Origin: JBHWPB01 sp043424675
Lineage (GTDB): Bacteria; Bacillota; Bacilli; Lactobacillales; Carnobacteriaceae_A
DNA: 6,515 bases
Reading direction: 5' to 3'
Assembly (NCBI GenBank): GCA_043424675.1
Contig: JBHWPB010000074.1
Location: forward strand, 1 to 6,515
In this document: positions 1 to 6,412 of the stretch, in pieces
Layout of the letters: each line of letters begins with the position of its first letter
How positions within the stretch are numbered: the stretch's first letter is position 1
Program-made: the position numbers and the translations under genes
The notes under the pieces: generated by a model
Told to the model about the DNA's origin: nothing
Seen by the model: only the letters and a program-made list of their open reading frames with translations
Databases searched by the model: none

Positions 1-183
1 ATCTTCATATTTTTCTGGCTTATTCGTTACAATTATAAAATCATCGAAGAGAGGAGTAAGTTGTTCCATAATTAATTTCATTAACCGCTCTTCTTCCAGC
101 ATGAGAAATTGTTTGTCAAAGCCCATCCGCTTACTTTCTCCACCCGCTAAAATAATAGCCGTATCGAATAAAGGTTTATTCAC
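1..183 (-). CDS. mobA: MobA, molybdenum cofactor guanylyltransferase (N-terminal 61 codons; runs off the window)
   Basis: The product should transfer GMP from GTP to molybdopterin in the cytoplasm, giving the guanine dinucleotide cofactor used by DMSO-reductase-family enzymes such as the oxidoreductase encoded two genes upstream. The visible part begins a nucleotidyltransferase fold: a short beta strand (residues 9-12) runs into the signature ILAGGESKRMGFDKQFL at residues 11-27, with the GG pair at 14-15, Arg19 and Lys24 in the usual GTP-binding places. A second strand, FIIVTNK, lies at 49-55. The start is GTG: the codon just before it is an in-frame TAA, and the next in-frame ATG lies inside the signature loop. 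No good Shine-Dalgarno is visible, and only 9 bp separate it from the stop of the preceding gene, so translational coupling is likely. The C-terminal two thirds lie beyond position 1. The family call is secure, although related NTP-transferases share the loop. Confidence 0.9.
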   Translation of the reverse strand, partial: MNKPLFDTAIILAGGESKRMGFDKQFLMLEEERLMKLIMEQLTPLFDDFIIVTNKPEKYED

Positions 184-192
184 TTATATCAA

Positions 193-1164
193 CTAACTCT
201 GCTGCGAATCGGGATATCGTTTCGCCATACGTTCGCTCACATTTAAAAAGTTCATTAAAAAGCGCAGAGCGATATAGCCAACGACTGCTGTAGTGATAAA
301 AATCTGAATTCCTCTGACTTGTTCAAGACCACTTGCTAAACTGAGATAGCCGGCTCCCTCCCAGAATTCGACGAGTTTTCCCGTTGCTATAATACTAATT
401 GCTGCTGGGAAAGTTAAGCCTGCAAAAGAAGGGGTAAACCTAAATGAAAACCCACCAAAGACTATGAAAATATAATAAACTAAGGAAATCAAAAGCAATA
501 CAGTTAACAATGTGACTAACCAGAACCAAGGCTCAGGAAAACGGTTTAAATAAGAGACAAGACTCAAGCTGACAGGAGCTAATATTATGGCTTGAGTATG
601 ATAGAGACCTTCAGGGACTGGTTTCTTAATTAAACGATAAACCATGAAGGGAAGCAATATAAGGTAAATAAGCACACAGTAGATAGCAATCCCGTCTTGA
701 AGAGTACCGAAGCCCATGTCACCACCTATTACAGCAGCTACTGCTAGACCGCAATAAGTGACAAACCAAGAGGGAACAAACTGTGGCGTATTATAATTTT
801 TACGAGCGTGCGTAAGAGTAAAAATTATAATATGTATAATGTGGAGAATCACTGCGATTAACCACAAAAACTGTCCAACGGTATGATTAAACTCTGCAAT
901 ATAAGCGCTCAGAATCATCATAGTCATCGTGAAACCAGCATAAAGACTACTTGGTATCACTTGTTGATACTCCTCTTTCACTTTCTGGGGATATCTAAGT
1001 ATTTTAATAATATACAAAATCATGAAAAATCCAACTAACCACATGTTGATATGTCGTAGCCACTCGAAACCCATTCCGCCAAAGACATTAGATAAAGTCA
1101 AGATACCCGTCATGGTCGGTAGTAAAGGAACGGGTATATTTTCAATTTTTTCGTTGATATTCAT
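193..1164 (-). CDS. TDT-family (TehA/SLAC1-like) anion channel or transporter, 323 aa
   Basis: This is an integral membrane protein with about ten hydrophobic helices, near residues 11-32, 40-57, 72-91, 97-117, 130-147, 157-177, 187-205, 211-236, 247-264 and 285-305, as expected for the tellurite-resistance/dicarboxylate-transporter (TDT) family. Family-like stretches are IPVPLLPTMTGILTLSNVFG (10-29) and FTPSFAGLTFPAAIS (243-257). Length (about 320 aa) and topology match bacterial TehA. Known relatives conduct or carry small anions: TehA, the plant SLAC1 chloride/nitrate channel and Mae1 malate transport. The start ATG has GGGAG six bases upstream. The gene sits 43 bp after the nitrate-reductase-like gene and 9 bp before mobA, so it probably serves that enzyme. 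Nitrate import or nitrite export is my inference; formate or another carboxylate is equally compatible with the family. No signal peptide, truncation or extra domain is seen. Confidence 0.8.
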   Translation of the reverse strand: MNINEKIENIPVPLLPTMTGILTLSNVFGGMGFEWLRHINMWLVGFFMILYIIKILRYPQKVKEEYQQVIPSSLYAGFTMTMMILSAYIAEFNHTVGQFLWLIAVILHIIHIIIFTLTHARKNYNTPQFVPSWFVTYCGLAVAAVIGGDMGFGTLQDGIAIYCVLIYLILLPFMVYRLIKKPVPEGLYHTQAIILAPVSLSLVSYLNRFPEPWFWLVTLLTVLLLISLVYYIFIVFGGFSFRFTPSFAGLTFPAAISIIATGKLVEFWEGAGYLSLASGLEQVRGIQIFITTAVVGYIALRFLMNFLNVSERMAKRYPDSQQS

Positions 1165-1207
1165 AGAGTACTCCCTTTCTTTTACACTTATGTAGTAGGT
1201 GAATATT

Positions 1208-3292
1208 TTACGATATTTTTTCTACCCTAACAGGCGTATCTTTATAAGAGGGTTCATTTGAATACGGATCAAAGATAGAATGTGTCAATTTGTTACACTC
1301 TATATAGTGTAAAGGAACAAAGACTTCCTCTTCTCTTTGGCCCACTTGAATTTTCACATCGAAATCTGCATCTTCTCCATTTATTGAATATATTTTGACA
1401 CGATCGCCTTCTTCTATATCCAATCCTTCGGCAAAATTTCGCCCTACAACTACATAAGCATCTTCAGGGTAAATCTCACGTGCTGCTGGTATTTCACGAG
1501 TACGGGAACGCGTATGCCAGACAGCAGCTGAGTCTCGACCAGTATTGAGCAAAGTAGGAAACTCTTCTGTCACTTGACTTAAATTATCTTGAGGCATTTC
1601 AAATATGAATTTAGCGCGTTCATCCTCAGTGTAGAAACGACCGTCCTCAAAAAGTCTGCGTTCATCTTCTGTGAAATCGGCCCCTTCTGGATATGGCCAT
1701 TGAATTCCATTTGAACGAGTTAATTCATCCCACTCAACGCCAGTTATATCTCCAGGTTGACCACGAGAAGTTTCTTTCATAAGATTGAAAGCGTCTTTTG
1801 GTGTTTCCCAAAGAGCTAAATCCATGCCCAGAGCTTCACCTACACCTTTAAAGACTTCATAATCTGTGAGCTCATTTACTTCTCTTTTGAGCACAGGGCG
1901 TACTGGGGATAAGCGGCGTTCAGTATTGATAATCGTTCCTTCTTTTTTGATAGCCGGAATAACTGGAAAGTAAACAGATGCTTCACTTGATGTTTCAGTG
2001 TCGTCATATATATCCTGGACAACAAAGAGTTCTAATTTATCGATGGCTTCTTTAAATGTCTCATTGTTAGCCCAACTATGTCTTGGATTGGTACAGACAA
2101 CCCATAAAGCTTTGATTTCTCCATTATCTATTCCTTCAATGATTTTATTGTATGGAAGAGTTGGACTATCAGCAAGATAGCTTTCATCTACTTGTAAAAC
2201 ATTTGAAACTTGTTCCCGACCTTCTTCATCATCAAAGTTAAAACCGCCGTGCAATCCGGTTGTGTTGCTGAACATGCGCGACCCCATCGCATCTGTTTGA
2301 CCTGTCAAGGAGTTTGCACCTGTACCGGGTTTTCCTATGTTTCCAGTCATAAGAGCGAGGTTAATAATAGCCTGTGCGACACGCACGCCCTCGTGGTGCT
2401 GATTTACTCCCATAGTCCACCAGAAACTAACCTTTTCTCCTGTTTCAATAAGATCAACAAACTCGAGGATTTCTTTTCGAGACAGGCCAGTAGCCTGAGC
2501 TCCTTCTTCTAAAGTAAACTGGCTGACAAATTTCTTAAAGTCTTCAAAATGGTTGGTGTGATTTTCAATAAATTCGCGATCAATCGATGATTCATTTTCT
2601 ATGAGTAAGTTTGCCACTGTATACAGAAGACTCAAATCGCTGGAATGCTTAATGGCGTAATGATAATCTGCTTCTAGTGCTGTGTGAGATTTACGGGGAT
2701 CAATAGCGATGATACGATCTGTGTCTTTACGTGTGTTACGTACTCGATTCCAAAGAACAGGGTGCGCGTCCACAGGGTTCGCGCCAATAAAGATAATAGT
2801 ATCCGATTCTTCAACATCTTTTAATGTATAACCTGGTGCGTCAAAACCGAAGGCCTGCTTATAAGCTACAACAGCAGTTGCCATACAGAGACGAGTATTT
2901 CCATCTAAGTTTGCTTTTAAATGGTTACGCATGACATGACCAAAAAGAGCAAAATCTTCTACCAACAACTGTCCAGTACTTAATCCTGCAATAGCGTCTG
3001 ATCCATATTTCTCTTTGACCTCTAATAGTTTATCAGCTACGTGATGAAATCCTTCTTCCCAAGAAACTTCTTTCATACTTCCATCAGCTTGTCTGATTTT
3101 AGGGAGCGGAGAAGATGGCTTATGCATTGTTTGTTGTTTGTCTAAATTCAACCCTTTAATACAAAGCGCACCTGGATTGACTGGGTAATCTTGTTTAGGA
3201 ATAATGTATTCTATCTTATTATCTTCTACTATGAAATCGAGTCCGCAGGCTAAAGCACAATAGTTACACGTTGACTGAATATTTTCTATCAT
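1208..3292 (-). CDS. nasC: NasC/NarB-type molybdopterin oxidoreductase, probable assimilatory nitrate reductase catalytic subunit, 694 aa
   Basis: This is a molybdopterin (bis-MGD) oxidoreductase of the DMSO-reductase superfamily. The N-terminal [4Fe-4S] domain has Cys9, Cys12, Cys16 and Cys44, followed by the electron-transfer lysine (CIKG, 44-47). The presumed molybdenum ligand is Cys136 in RLCMATAV, the place used by NapA/Nas enzymes. Other nitrate-reductase-like stretches are GANPVDAHP (170-178), MTGNIGKPGTG (315-325), SLTGQTDAMGSRM (328-340), EGTIINTERR (451-460) and WPYPEG (532-537). The C-terminal molybdopterin dinucleotide-binding domain (about 575-694) has TGRDSAAVWHT and a NKLTHSIFDP segment. 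There is no Tat or Sec signal, so the enzyme is cytoplasmic. Length is close to Bacillus NasC and cyanobacterial NarB, without the C-terminal [2Fe-2S] extension of Klebsiella NasA. AGAGGG lies six bases before the ATG. Family assignment is strong; nitrate as substrate is likely but unproven, so the symbol is tentative. No electron-donor subunit is adjacent. Confidence 0.82.
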   Translation of the reverse strand: MIENIQSTCNYCALACGLDFIVEDNKIEYIIPKQDYPVNPGALCIKGLNLDKQQTMHKPSSPLPKIRQADGSMKEVSWEEGFHHVADKLLEVKEKYGSDAIAGLSTGQLLVEDFALFGHVMRNHLKANLDGNTRLCMATAVVAYKQAFGFDAPGYTLKDVEESDTIIFIGANPVDAHPVLWNRVRNTRKDTDRIIAIDPRKSHTALEADYHYAIKHSSDLSLLYTVANLLIENESSIDREFIENHTNHFEDFKKFVSQFTLEEGAQATGLSRKEILEFVDLIETGEKVSFWWTMGVNQHHEGVRVAQAIINLALMTGNIGKPGTGANSLTGQTDAMGSRMFSNTTGLHGGFNFDDEEGREQVSNVLQVDESYLADSPTLPYNKIIEGIDNGEIKALWVVCTNPRHSWANNETFKEAIDKLELFVVQDIYDDTETSSEASVYFPVIPAIKKEGTIINTERRLSPVRPVLKREVNELTDYEVFKGVGEALGMDLALWETPKDAFNLMKETSRGQPGDITGVEWDELTRSNGIQWPYPEGADFTEDERRLFEDGRFYTEDERAKFIFEMPQDNLSQVTEEFPTLLNTGRDSAAVWHTRSRTREIPAAREIYPEDAYVVVGRNFAEGLDIEEGDRVKIYSINGEDADFDVKIQVGQREEEVFVPLHYIECNKLTHSIFDPYSNEPSYKDTPVRVEKIS

Positions 3293-3316
3293 GGTTATCC
3301 CTCTCTTTTTATAATT

Positions 3317-4486
3317 TTATTCTTCAAGAAATGTGGAATGACTCATTAATTCTCTTGCTTCTTCATCGCTTAAATCGTAGTGGTAAAAAAGCTTATAAAA
3401 TTCTTTGGCTTCTTCAATCATATCCATGTCATAAATTTCCGGATAAACGAGATTTCCCAGCCAGTTAATACCCAGAATACGATTCACTGATCCTGTCATC
3501 CAGTTAAACGGAGCGTCAGGAATTTCATAGATCTGACCTAGTTCGTTTGCTTCGATTGCATTCCATGGTACTTCGTTTCTATCTTCAAAACCACTGTAAG
3601 TATGGAAGAGGACAACTTCTGGATTCCACTCGATCACTTGTTCAGGAGAAACTTCTTGCCAGCCAAGGTCACTTTCATCATCTACTTGGAAAATATTAGT
3701 CATCCCAATATAATCCGCAGTAGCAGTTTGGAAACTATTTTGAGGAGCTGTACGGAATCCGTCATCACCACTACCAAGATAGTATTCTCTTGGGTTTTCT
3801 TGGACAGCTTCTCTATTTTCTTCTGCAAAATTTAGAGTGTCAGTAATATAAGTAACTTGTTCACTTGTATCAACATCAAATAATCCTCCCAATTTTTCAT
3901 AGAGCGCCGGCATATCTTCAATCATCCCGTCAAAAAATATAACCGGTATACCTGTATTCTCCTGTAGTTCGTCGAGATCCTCTTCAATACCAGGTTTTTG
4001 TTCACCTAAGTCTATAATAATATTGGGATCCAACGCCACAACTTCTTCTGGAGAAATCTGTTCGCCTCCACCAAAAAGTGACCCTACTTCTTCCATCTGA
4101 GCAGCTTCTTCTGGAAGGTACTGTAATTCATCTTCGTTAGGAGCACTGTTCCAACCCACCATTTGTTCAGGAACTACAGTATATAAAACAGCTTGACTCG
4201 TAGAGCCGGCACCTAAAACGCTGTCAATATTTTCGGGTATTTCTACAGTACGACCAACATCATCAGTAAACTCTGTTGTATTTTCTGTTGTTTCAGACTG
4301 TTCACTTGTATCTTCTGTTTCTGTCGCTTCAGCAGGTTCACTGGTTTCTGTTGATGCAACTTGTTCGTCCGTTTCTTCCACCTGGCTCGTATCTTCAGCA
4401 GTCTCTACTCCTGTAGTTCCACAAGCCATTAAAGAAAATGAAGCCAGCACAGTAAGTAAACTTGTTGCTAATTTTTTATGTTTCAT
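3317..4486 (-). CDS. ABC transporter substrate-binding lipoprotein, FecB/BtuF/MolA class, 389 aa
   Basis: This is the extracytoplasmic ligand receptor of the ABC importer encoded just upstream. Residues 1-21 form a lipoprotein signal (KHKK, hydrophobic core, LMAC lipobox), so Cys22 should carry the lipid. Residues 23-72 form a linker rich in Glu, Thr and Ser, with no Lys or Arg from 23 to 78. The class III binding fold starts at FTDDVGRTVEIP (73-84) and runs to the C-terminus, with the usual long helix between lobes near 207-230 and the late family stretch APFNWMTGSVNRILGINWLG (325-344) followed by YPEIYD. The YLGSGDDGFRT segment (236-246) recalls the YxxGPDGLxT pattern I associate with MolA-like members, which favours an oxyanion such as molybdate; a siderophore, haem or cobalamin cannot be excluded. 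The ATG overlaps the ATPase stop as ATGA. GAGGAG stands 14 bases upstream, an unusually long spacing, but no in-frame alternative start exists. Confidence 0.85.
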   Translation of the reverse strand: MKHKKLATSLLTVLASFSLMACGTTGVETAEDTSQVEETDEQVASTETSEPAEATETEDTSEQSETTENTTEFTDDVGRTVEIPENIDSVLGAGSTSQAVLYTVVPEQMVGWNSAPNEDELQYLPEEAAQMEEVGSLFGGGEQISPEEVVALDPNIIIDLGEQKPGIEEDLDELQENTGIPVIFFDGMIEDMPALYEKLGGLFDVDTSEQVTYITDTLNFAEENREAVQENPREYYLGSGDDGFRTAPQNSFQTATADYIGMTNIFQVDDESDLGWQEVSPEQVIEWNPEVVLFHTYSGFEDRNEVPWNAIEANELGQIYEIPDAPFNWMTGSVNRILGINWLGNLVYPEIYDMDMIEEAKEFYKLFYHYDLSDEEARELMSHSTFLEE

Positions 4487-5271
4487 ATGTTTTTTTGATA
4501 CTCCTCTATATTTTCATATTGTGTTATCTTAGGTAACACGATGCTTGGATAACCTGAAATTGTCTTATCTAATTCAACTTCTACCCCGTATAATTCCTCA
4601 ATAGTTTCTTTTGTCAGGGCATCTTCTACTTTGTCGTAAATCAAAATTTTTCCTTCTGTTAGTAATAAAGCGTTTTCGCAGAAATTCAAGACATCTTGAG
4701 GTTCGTGCGACGTTATAATAATAGTGTGTCCCATCTCTTTCAATGTGCGACATTGATCAAGGATACGCAATTGATTTCCATAATCCAGACTATTGGTCGG
4801 TTCATCCATCAATATCAGAGGGGTGTCTTGCATGAGCGCTTGCGCAAGCCGTACCAGCTGACGCTGTCCTCCAGAAACTTGTAGATAACCTTTCAACGCT
4901 AATTCTTCAATTCCCAATTGTTCTAAGATTTGATAGGCCCTATGAGTTGCTTCTCTGCCTTCCAGATTTTGATTTCCCATCTCAACGATATCGATTATAT
5001 AATGGTTAAAACTTAAATCACTTTCTTGAGGAACATAAGCAACACGATCAGCCAATTGCTCTCGGGAGAGTTCATGGATAGGATCTCCTTGAATCTCGAT
5101 TTCTCCATGCTCTGGCGACAAAAGACCTAAGAGACATTTAAAGAGGGTCGTTTTACCTGCTCCATTTCCTCCTAAAATAGCTAAGAATTGACCTGAACCT
5201 ACACTAAAACTTATGTCTGATAAAATTTCTTGGTCACTATAAGAAAAACTTAAATTCTTAACGGTTAACAT
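4483..5271 (-). CDS. ABC transporter ATP-binding protein, FecE/BtuD/MolC class, 262 aa
   Basis: This is the cytoplasmic ATPase that drives the FecCD-type importer. All catalytic motifs are intact: Walker A GGNGAGKTT (34-42, Lys40), Q-loop Gln82 in PQE, ABC signature VSGGQRQ (132-138), Walker B LILMDEP (152-158, Glu157), D-loop SLD (161-163) and switch His189. The second Walker A residue is Gly rather than the more common Pro, which should not harm function. Length and the C-terminal tail (VEVELDKTISGYPSIVLP, 230-247) are typical of the iron-complex/cobalamin/molybdate importer ATPases. The start ATG lies inside the permease gene (14-bp overlap), with AAGGAAGGG just upstream. The stop overlaps the lipoprotein start by 4 bp. 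Both arrangements suggest translational coupling and fixed subunit ratios. The transported substrate cannot be told from the ATPase. Confidence 0.92.
   Translation of the reverse strand: MLTVKNLSFSYSDQEILSDISFSVGSGQFLAILGGNGAGKTTLFKCLLGLLSPEHGEIEIQGDPIHELSREQLADRVAYVPQESDLSFNHYIIDIVEMGNQNLEGREATHRAYQILEQLGIEELALKGYLQVSGGQRQLVRLAQALMQDTPLILMDEPTNSLDYGNQLRILDQCRTLKEMGHTIIITSHEPQDVLNFCENALLLTEGKILIYDKVEDALTKETIEELYGVEVELDKTISGYPSIVLPKITQYENIEEYQKNI
4489..4506 (-). other. SD-like GAGGAG plus in-phase A AAA AAC slippery heptamer at the ATPase/lipoprotein junction
   Basis: Near the end of the ATPase gene the minus strand reads GAGGAG (4506-4501), five bases, then A AAA AAC (4495-4489) with AAA and AAC as zero-frame codons. 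A -1 shift there would leave the ATPase frame before its TGA and enter the lipoprotein frame one codon (CAT) before its ATG. The GAGGAG is also the only ribosome binding site for the lipoprotein gene, so the simplest reading is an ordinary coupled junction with a fortuitous A-tract. Confidence 0.35.
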
Positions 5272-6295
5272 AAAGACCCTTCCTTCCCTTCATTAAAAGA
5301 AGAACAAAGACAGGGCCACCAATGATTGCAGTAAGAATACCAATAGGGATCTCAATAGAAGTCAATGTTCTAGCAATAGTATCAACAATAACCATGAAAG
5401 CAGCTCCCATAATTGCCGAACACGGAATCAGATAACGATAATCTGAACCCACAAGCGCTCGACACATATGAGGAATAACGAGACTCACCCAGCCGATCAT
5501 GCCGCTTATAGCAACGCTGCTTGAGGTTAACAAAGTTGCTCCAATAATGACTAAAAGTCTTATACTTTTAAGGTTAACCCCTAGTGTCTGAGCCTTATCA
5601 TCTCCTAAAGTAAGAAGATTTAATTGTTTAGAAATAATAAATAAGGTAACTAACCCAAGCACCATCGGACTAATAATCATTTTCACATGTGTCCATGTGG
5701 CGGAAGACAAAGAACCTAAAAGCCAATAAGTAATCGTTGGCAGAACATTTTCAGGGTCAGCAACCATCTTTATATAACTGACCCCCGCTTGAAACCATGC
5801 CCCGACAACCATTCCTGAGAGCACTAAGCCTAAAGTTCTCTCCATTGGGAATCTTGATGAAATAAAATAAGTAAGACCAACTGACAAAAGACCGAATATG
5901 AATGCTAATAAAATAACCCCATAATTTGGTAGAAAAAAGAGAATACCGAGTGCTGCTCCTAAAGCAGCTCCTTGATTTACTCCTAAGACATTAGAGGAGG
6001 CCATGGGGTTTTTAAACAAAGCTTGGAATGCTGCGCCTGATACAGCAAGGCCCCCTCCCACTAAGATTCCTGCTATAATACGTGGAAGACGAATCCTCCA
6101 TAAAACGAGCTGTGCTTGGTCAGACGGCAAAGCAATATCAACATTAAATAACCCCAAGAATATCGCCCATAATTCTTTTGGACTAATTGAAAAACGTCCA
6201 ATATGCAAAGAAAAGATAATTGCAAAAAATAAGATAAATATCATGATAATTATTAACCAAATGGCACGCTGGCGTACCTTACGAATTTCTTCCAT
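5258..6295 (-). CDS. ABC transporter permease, FecCD/BtuC/MolB family, 345 aa
   Basis: This is the membrane subunit of a type II importer, expected to form a homodimer with two copies of the ATPase. It is highly hydrophobic, with about ten helices starting at residues 12-30. Family hallmarks appear in order: WRIRLPRIIAGILVGGGLAV (66-85), QALFKNPMASSNVLGVNQGA (91-110), the WLLGSLSS block (191-198), the cytoplasmic coupling region GWVSLVIPHMCRALVGSD (268-285) that docks on the ATPase, and the C-terminal EIPIGILTAIIGGPVF (315-330). Length is normal for the family. It is the first gene of the operon. The ATG is preceded by GGAGG with a 7-base spacer, and an in-frame TAA not far upstream excludes a long extension. 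Family members carry ferric siderophores, haem, B12 or, in MolBCA systems, molybdate/tungstate; here the neighbouring molybdoenzyme and mobA favour molybdate by inference. Confidence 0.92.
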   Translation of the reverse strand: MEEIRKVRQRAIWLIIIMIFILFFAIIFSLHIGRFSISPKELWAIFLGLFNVDIALPSDQAQLVLWRIRLPRIIAGILVGGGLAVSGAAFQALFKNPMASSNVLGVNQGAALGAALGILFFLPNYGVILLAFIFGLLSVGLTYFISSRFPMERTLGLVLSGMVVGAWFQAGVSYIKMVADPENVLPTITYWLLGSLSSATWTHVKMIISPMVLGLVTLFIISKQLNLLTLGDDKAQTLGVNLKSIRLLVIIGATLLTSSSVAISGMIGWVSLVIPHMCRALVGSDYRYLIPCSAIMGAAFMVIVDTIARTLTSIEIPIGILTAIIGGPVFVLLLMKGRKGLYVNR

Positions 6296-6302
6296 GTATA
6301 GA

Positions 6303-6321
6303 CCTCCGGCGTATAACCTCC
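6303..6321 (-). promoter_or_regulatory. Tandem Shine-Dalgarno blocks before the permease gene
   Basis: On the minus strand GGAGG occurs twice, 14 bases apart (6321-6317 and 6307-6303). The surrounding bases repeat too: GGAGGTTATACGCC is followed by GGAGGTCTATAC and then the ATG. The proximal copy is correctly spaced (7 bases) and decides the permease start. The distal copy has no start codon at a usable distance. Confidence 0.7.
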
Positions 6322-6358
6322 CAATTATTTAACTGAATTTCCATCTTTCTTATCAATA

Positions 6359-6387
6359 TTAATATACATAATGAGAATTTTTCACAA
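6359..6387 (-). promoter_or_regulatory. Possible sigma-A-type promoter for the operon
   Basis: On the minus strand TTGTGA (6387-6382) is followed after 17 bases by TATTAA (6364-6359), each only a four-of-six match to the consensus. A competing -10 is CATTAT (6373-6368), which would put the transcription start near 6361. Neither is strong, which would suit an activator-dependent promoter. The operon must start somewhere in this upstream region unless it is read through from beyond the window, but the exact site is a guess. Confidence 0.35.
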
Positions 6388-6394
6388 AGTATGG

Positions 6395-6410
6395 TCTGTA
6401 AATTTACAGA
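6395..6410. promoter_or_regulatory. Perfect 16-bp palindrome, candidate operator
   Basis: TCTGTAAATTTACAGA reads identically on both strands. It lies 100 bp before the first start codon and just upstream of the possible -35, where an activator or repressor dimer could bind. The half-site TCTGT with a 6-bp spacer has the layout of CRP/FNR-type sites and keeps their TG core, but it is not a clean match to CRP, FNR, Rex, Fur, TnrA or ModE consensus sites. The binding protein is unknown. Confidence 0.55.
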
Positions 6411-6412
6411 AA

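Noticed and set aside
1165..1207. 43-bp gap between the oxidoreductase and TDT genes as a terminator or promoter
   Set aside because: No stem with a T-tract and no promoter hexamer pair; only the ribosome binding site of the TDT gene is apparent.
1998..2512. Plus-strand open frames of 60 and 100 codons opposite the oxidoreductase gene
   Set aside because: They are antisense to a strongly conserved coding region, have no recognisable domain, and are expected by chance.
1208..3292. Formate dehydrogenase as the identity of the molybdoenzyme
   Set aside because: The RLCMATAV, SLTGQTDAMG and C-terminal NKLTHSIFDP stretches fit Nas/NarB enzymes better, and no selenocysteine-type or HxxxR-type formate dehydrogenase active-site context was seen. 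It is not fully excluded.
3271..3835. Plus-strand open frames of 65 and 77 codons opposite the lipoprotein gene
   Set aside because: Shadow frames of a real gene; no family features in the translations.
6003..6332. Plus-strand open frame of 109 codons opposite the start of the permease gene
   Set aside because: Antisense to the conserved FecCD N-terminal half, and its composition mirrors the membrane-protein codons.
6279..6344. Minus-strand 21-codon frame starting ATG at 6344 and overlapping the permease start, a possible leader peptide
   Set aside because: No Shine-Dalgarno at a usable distance, no run of regulatory codons, and it overlaps the true start in another frame; likely chance.
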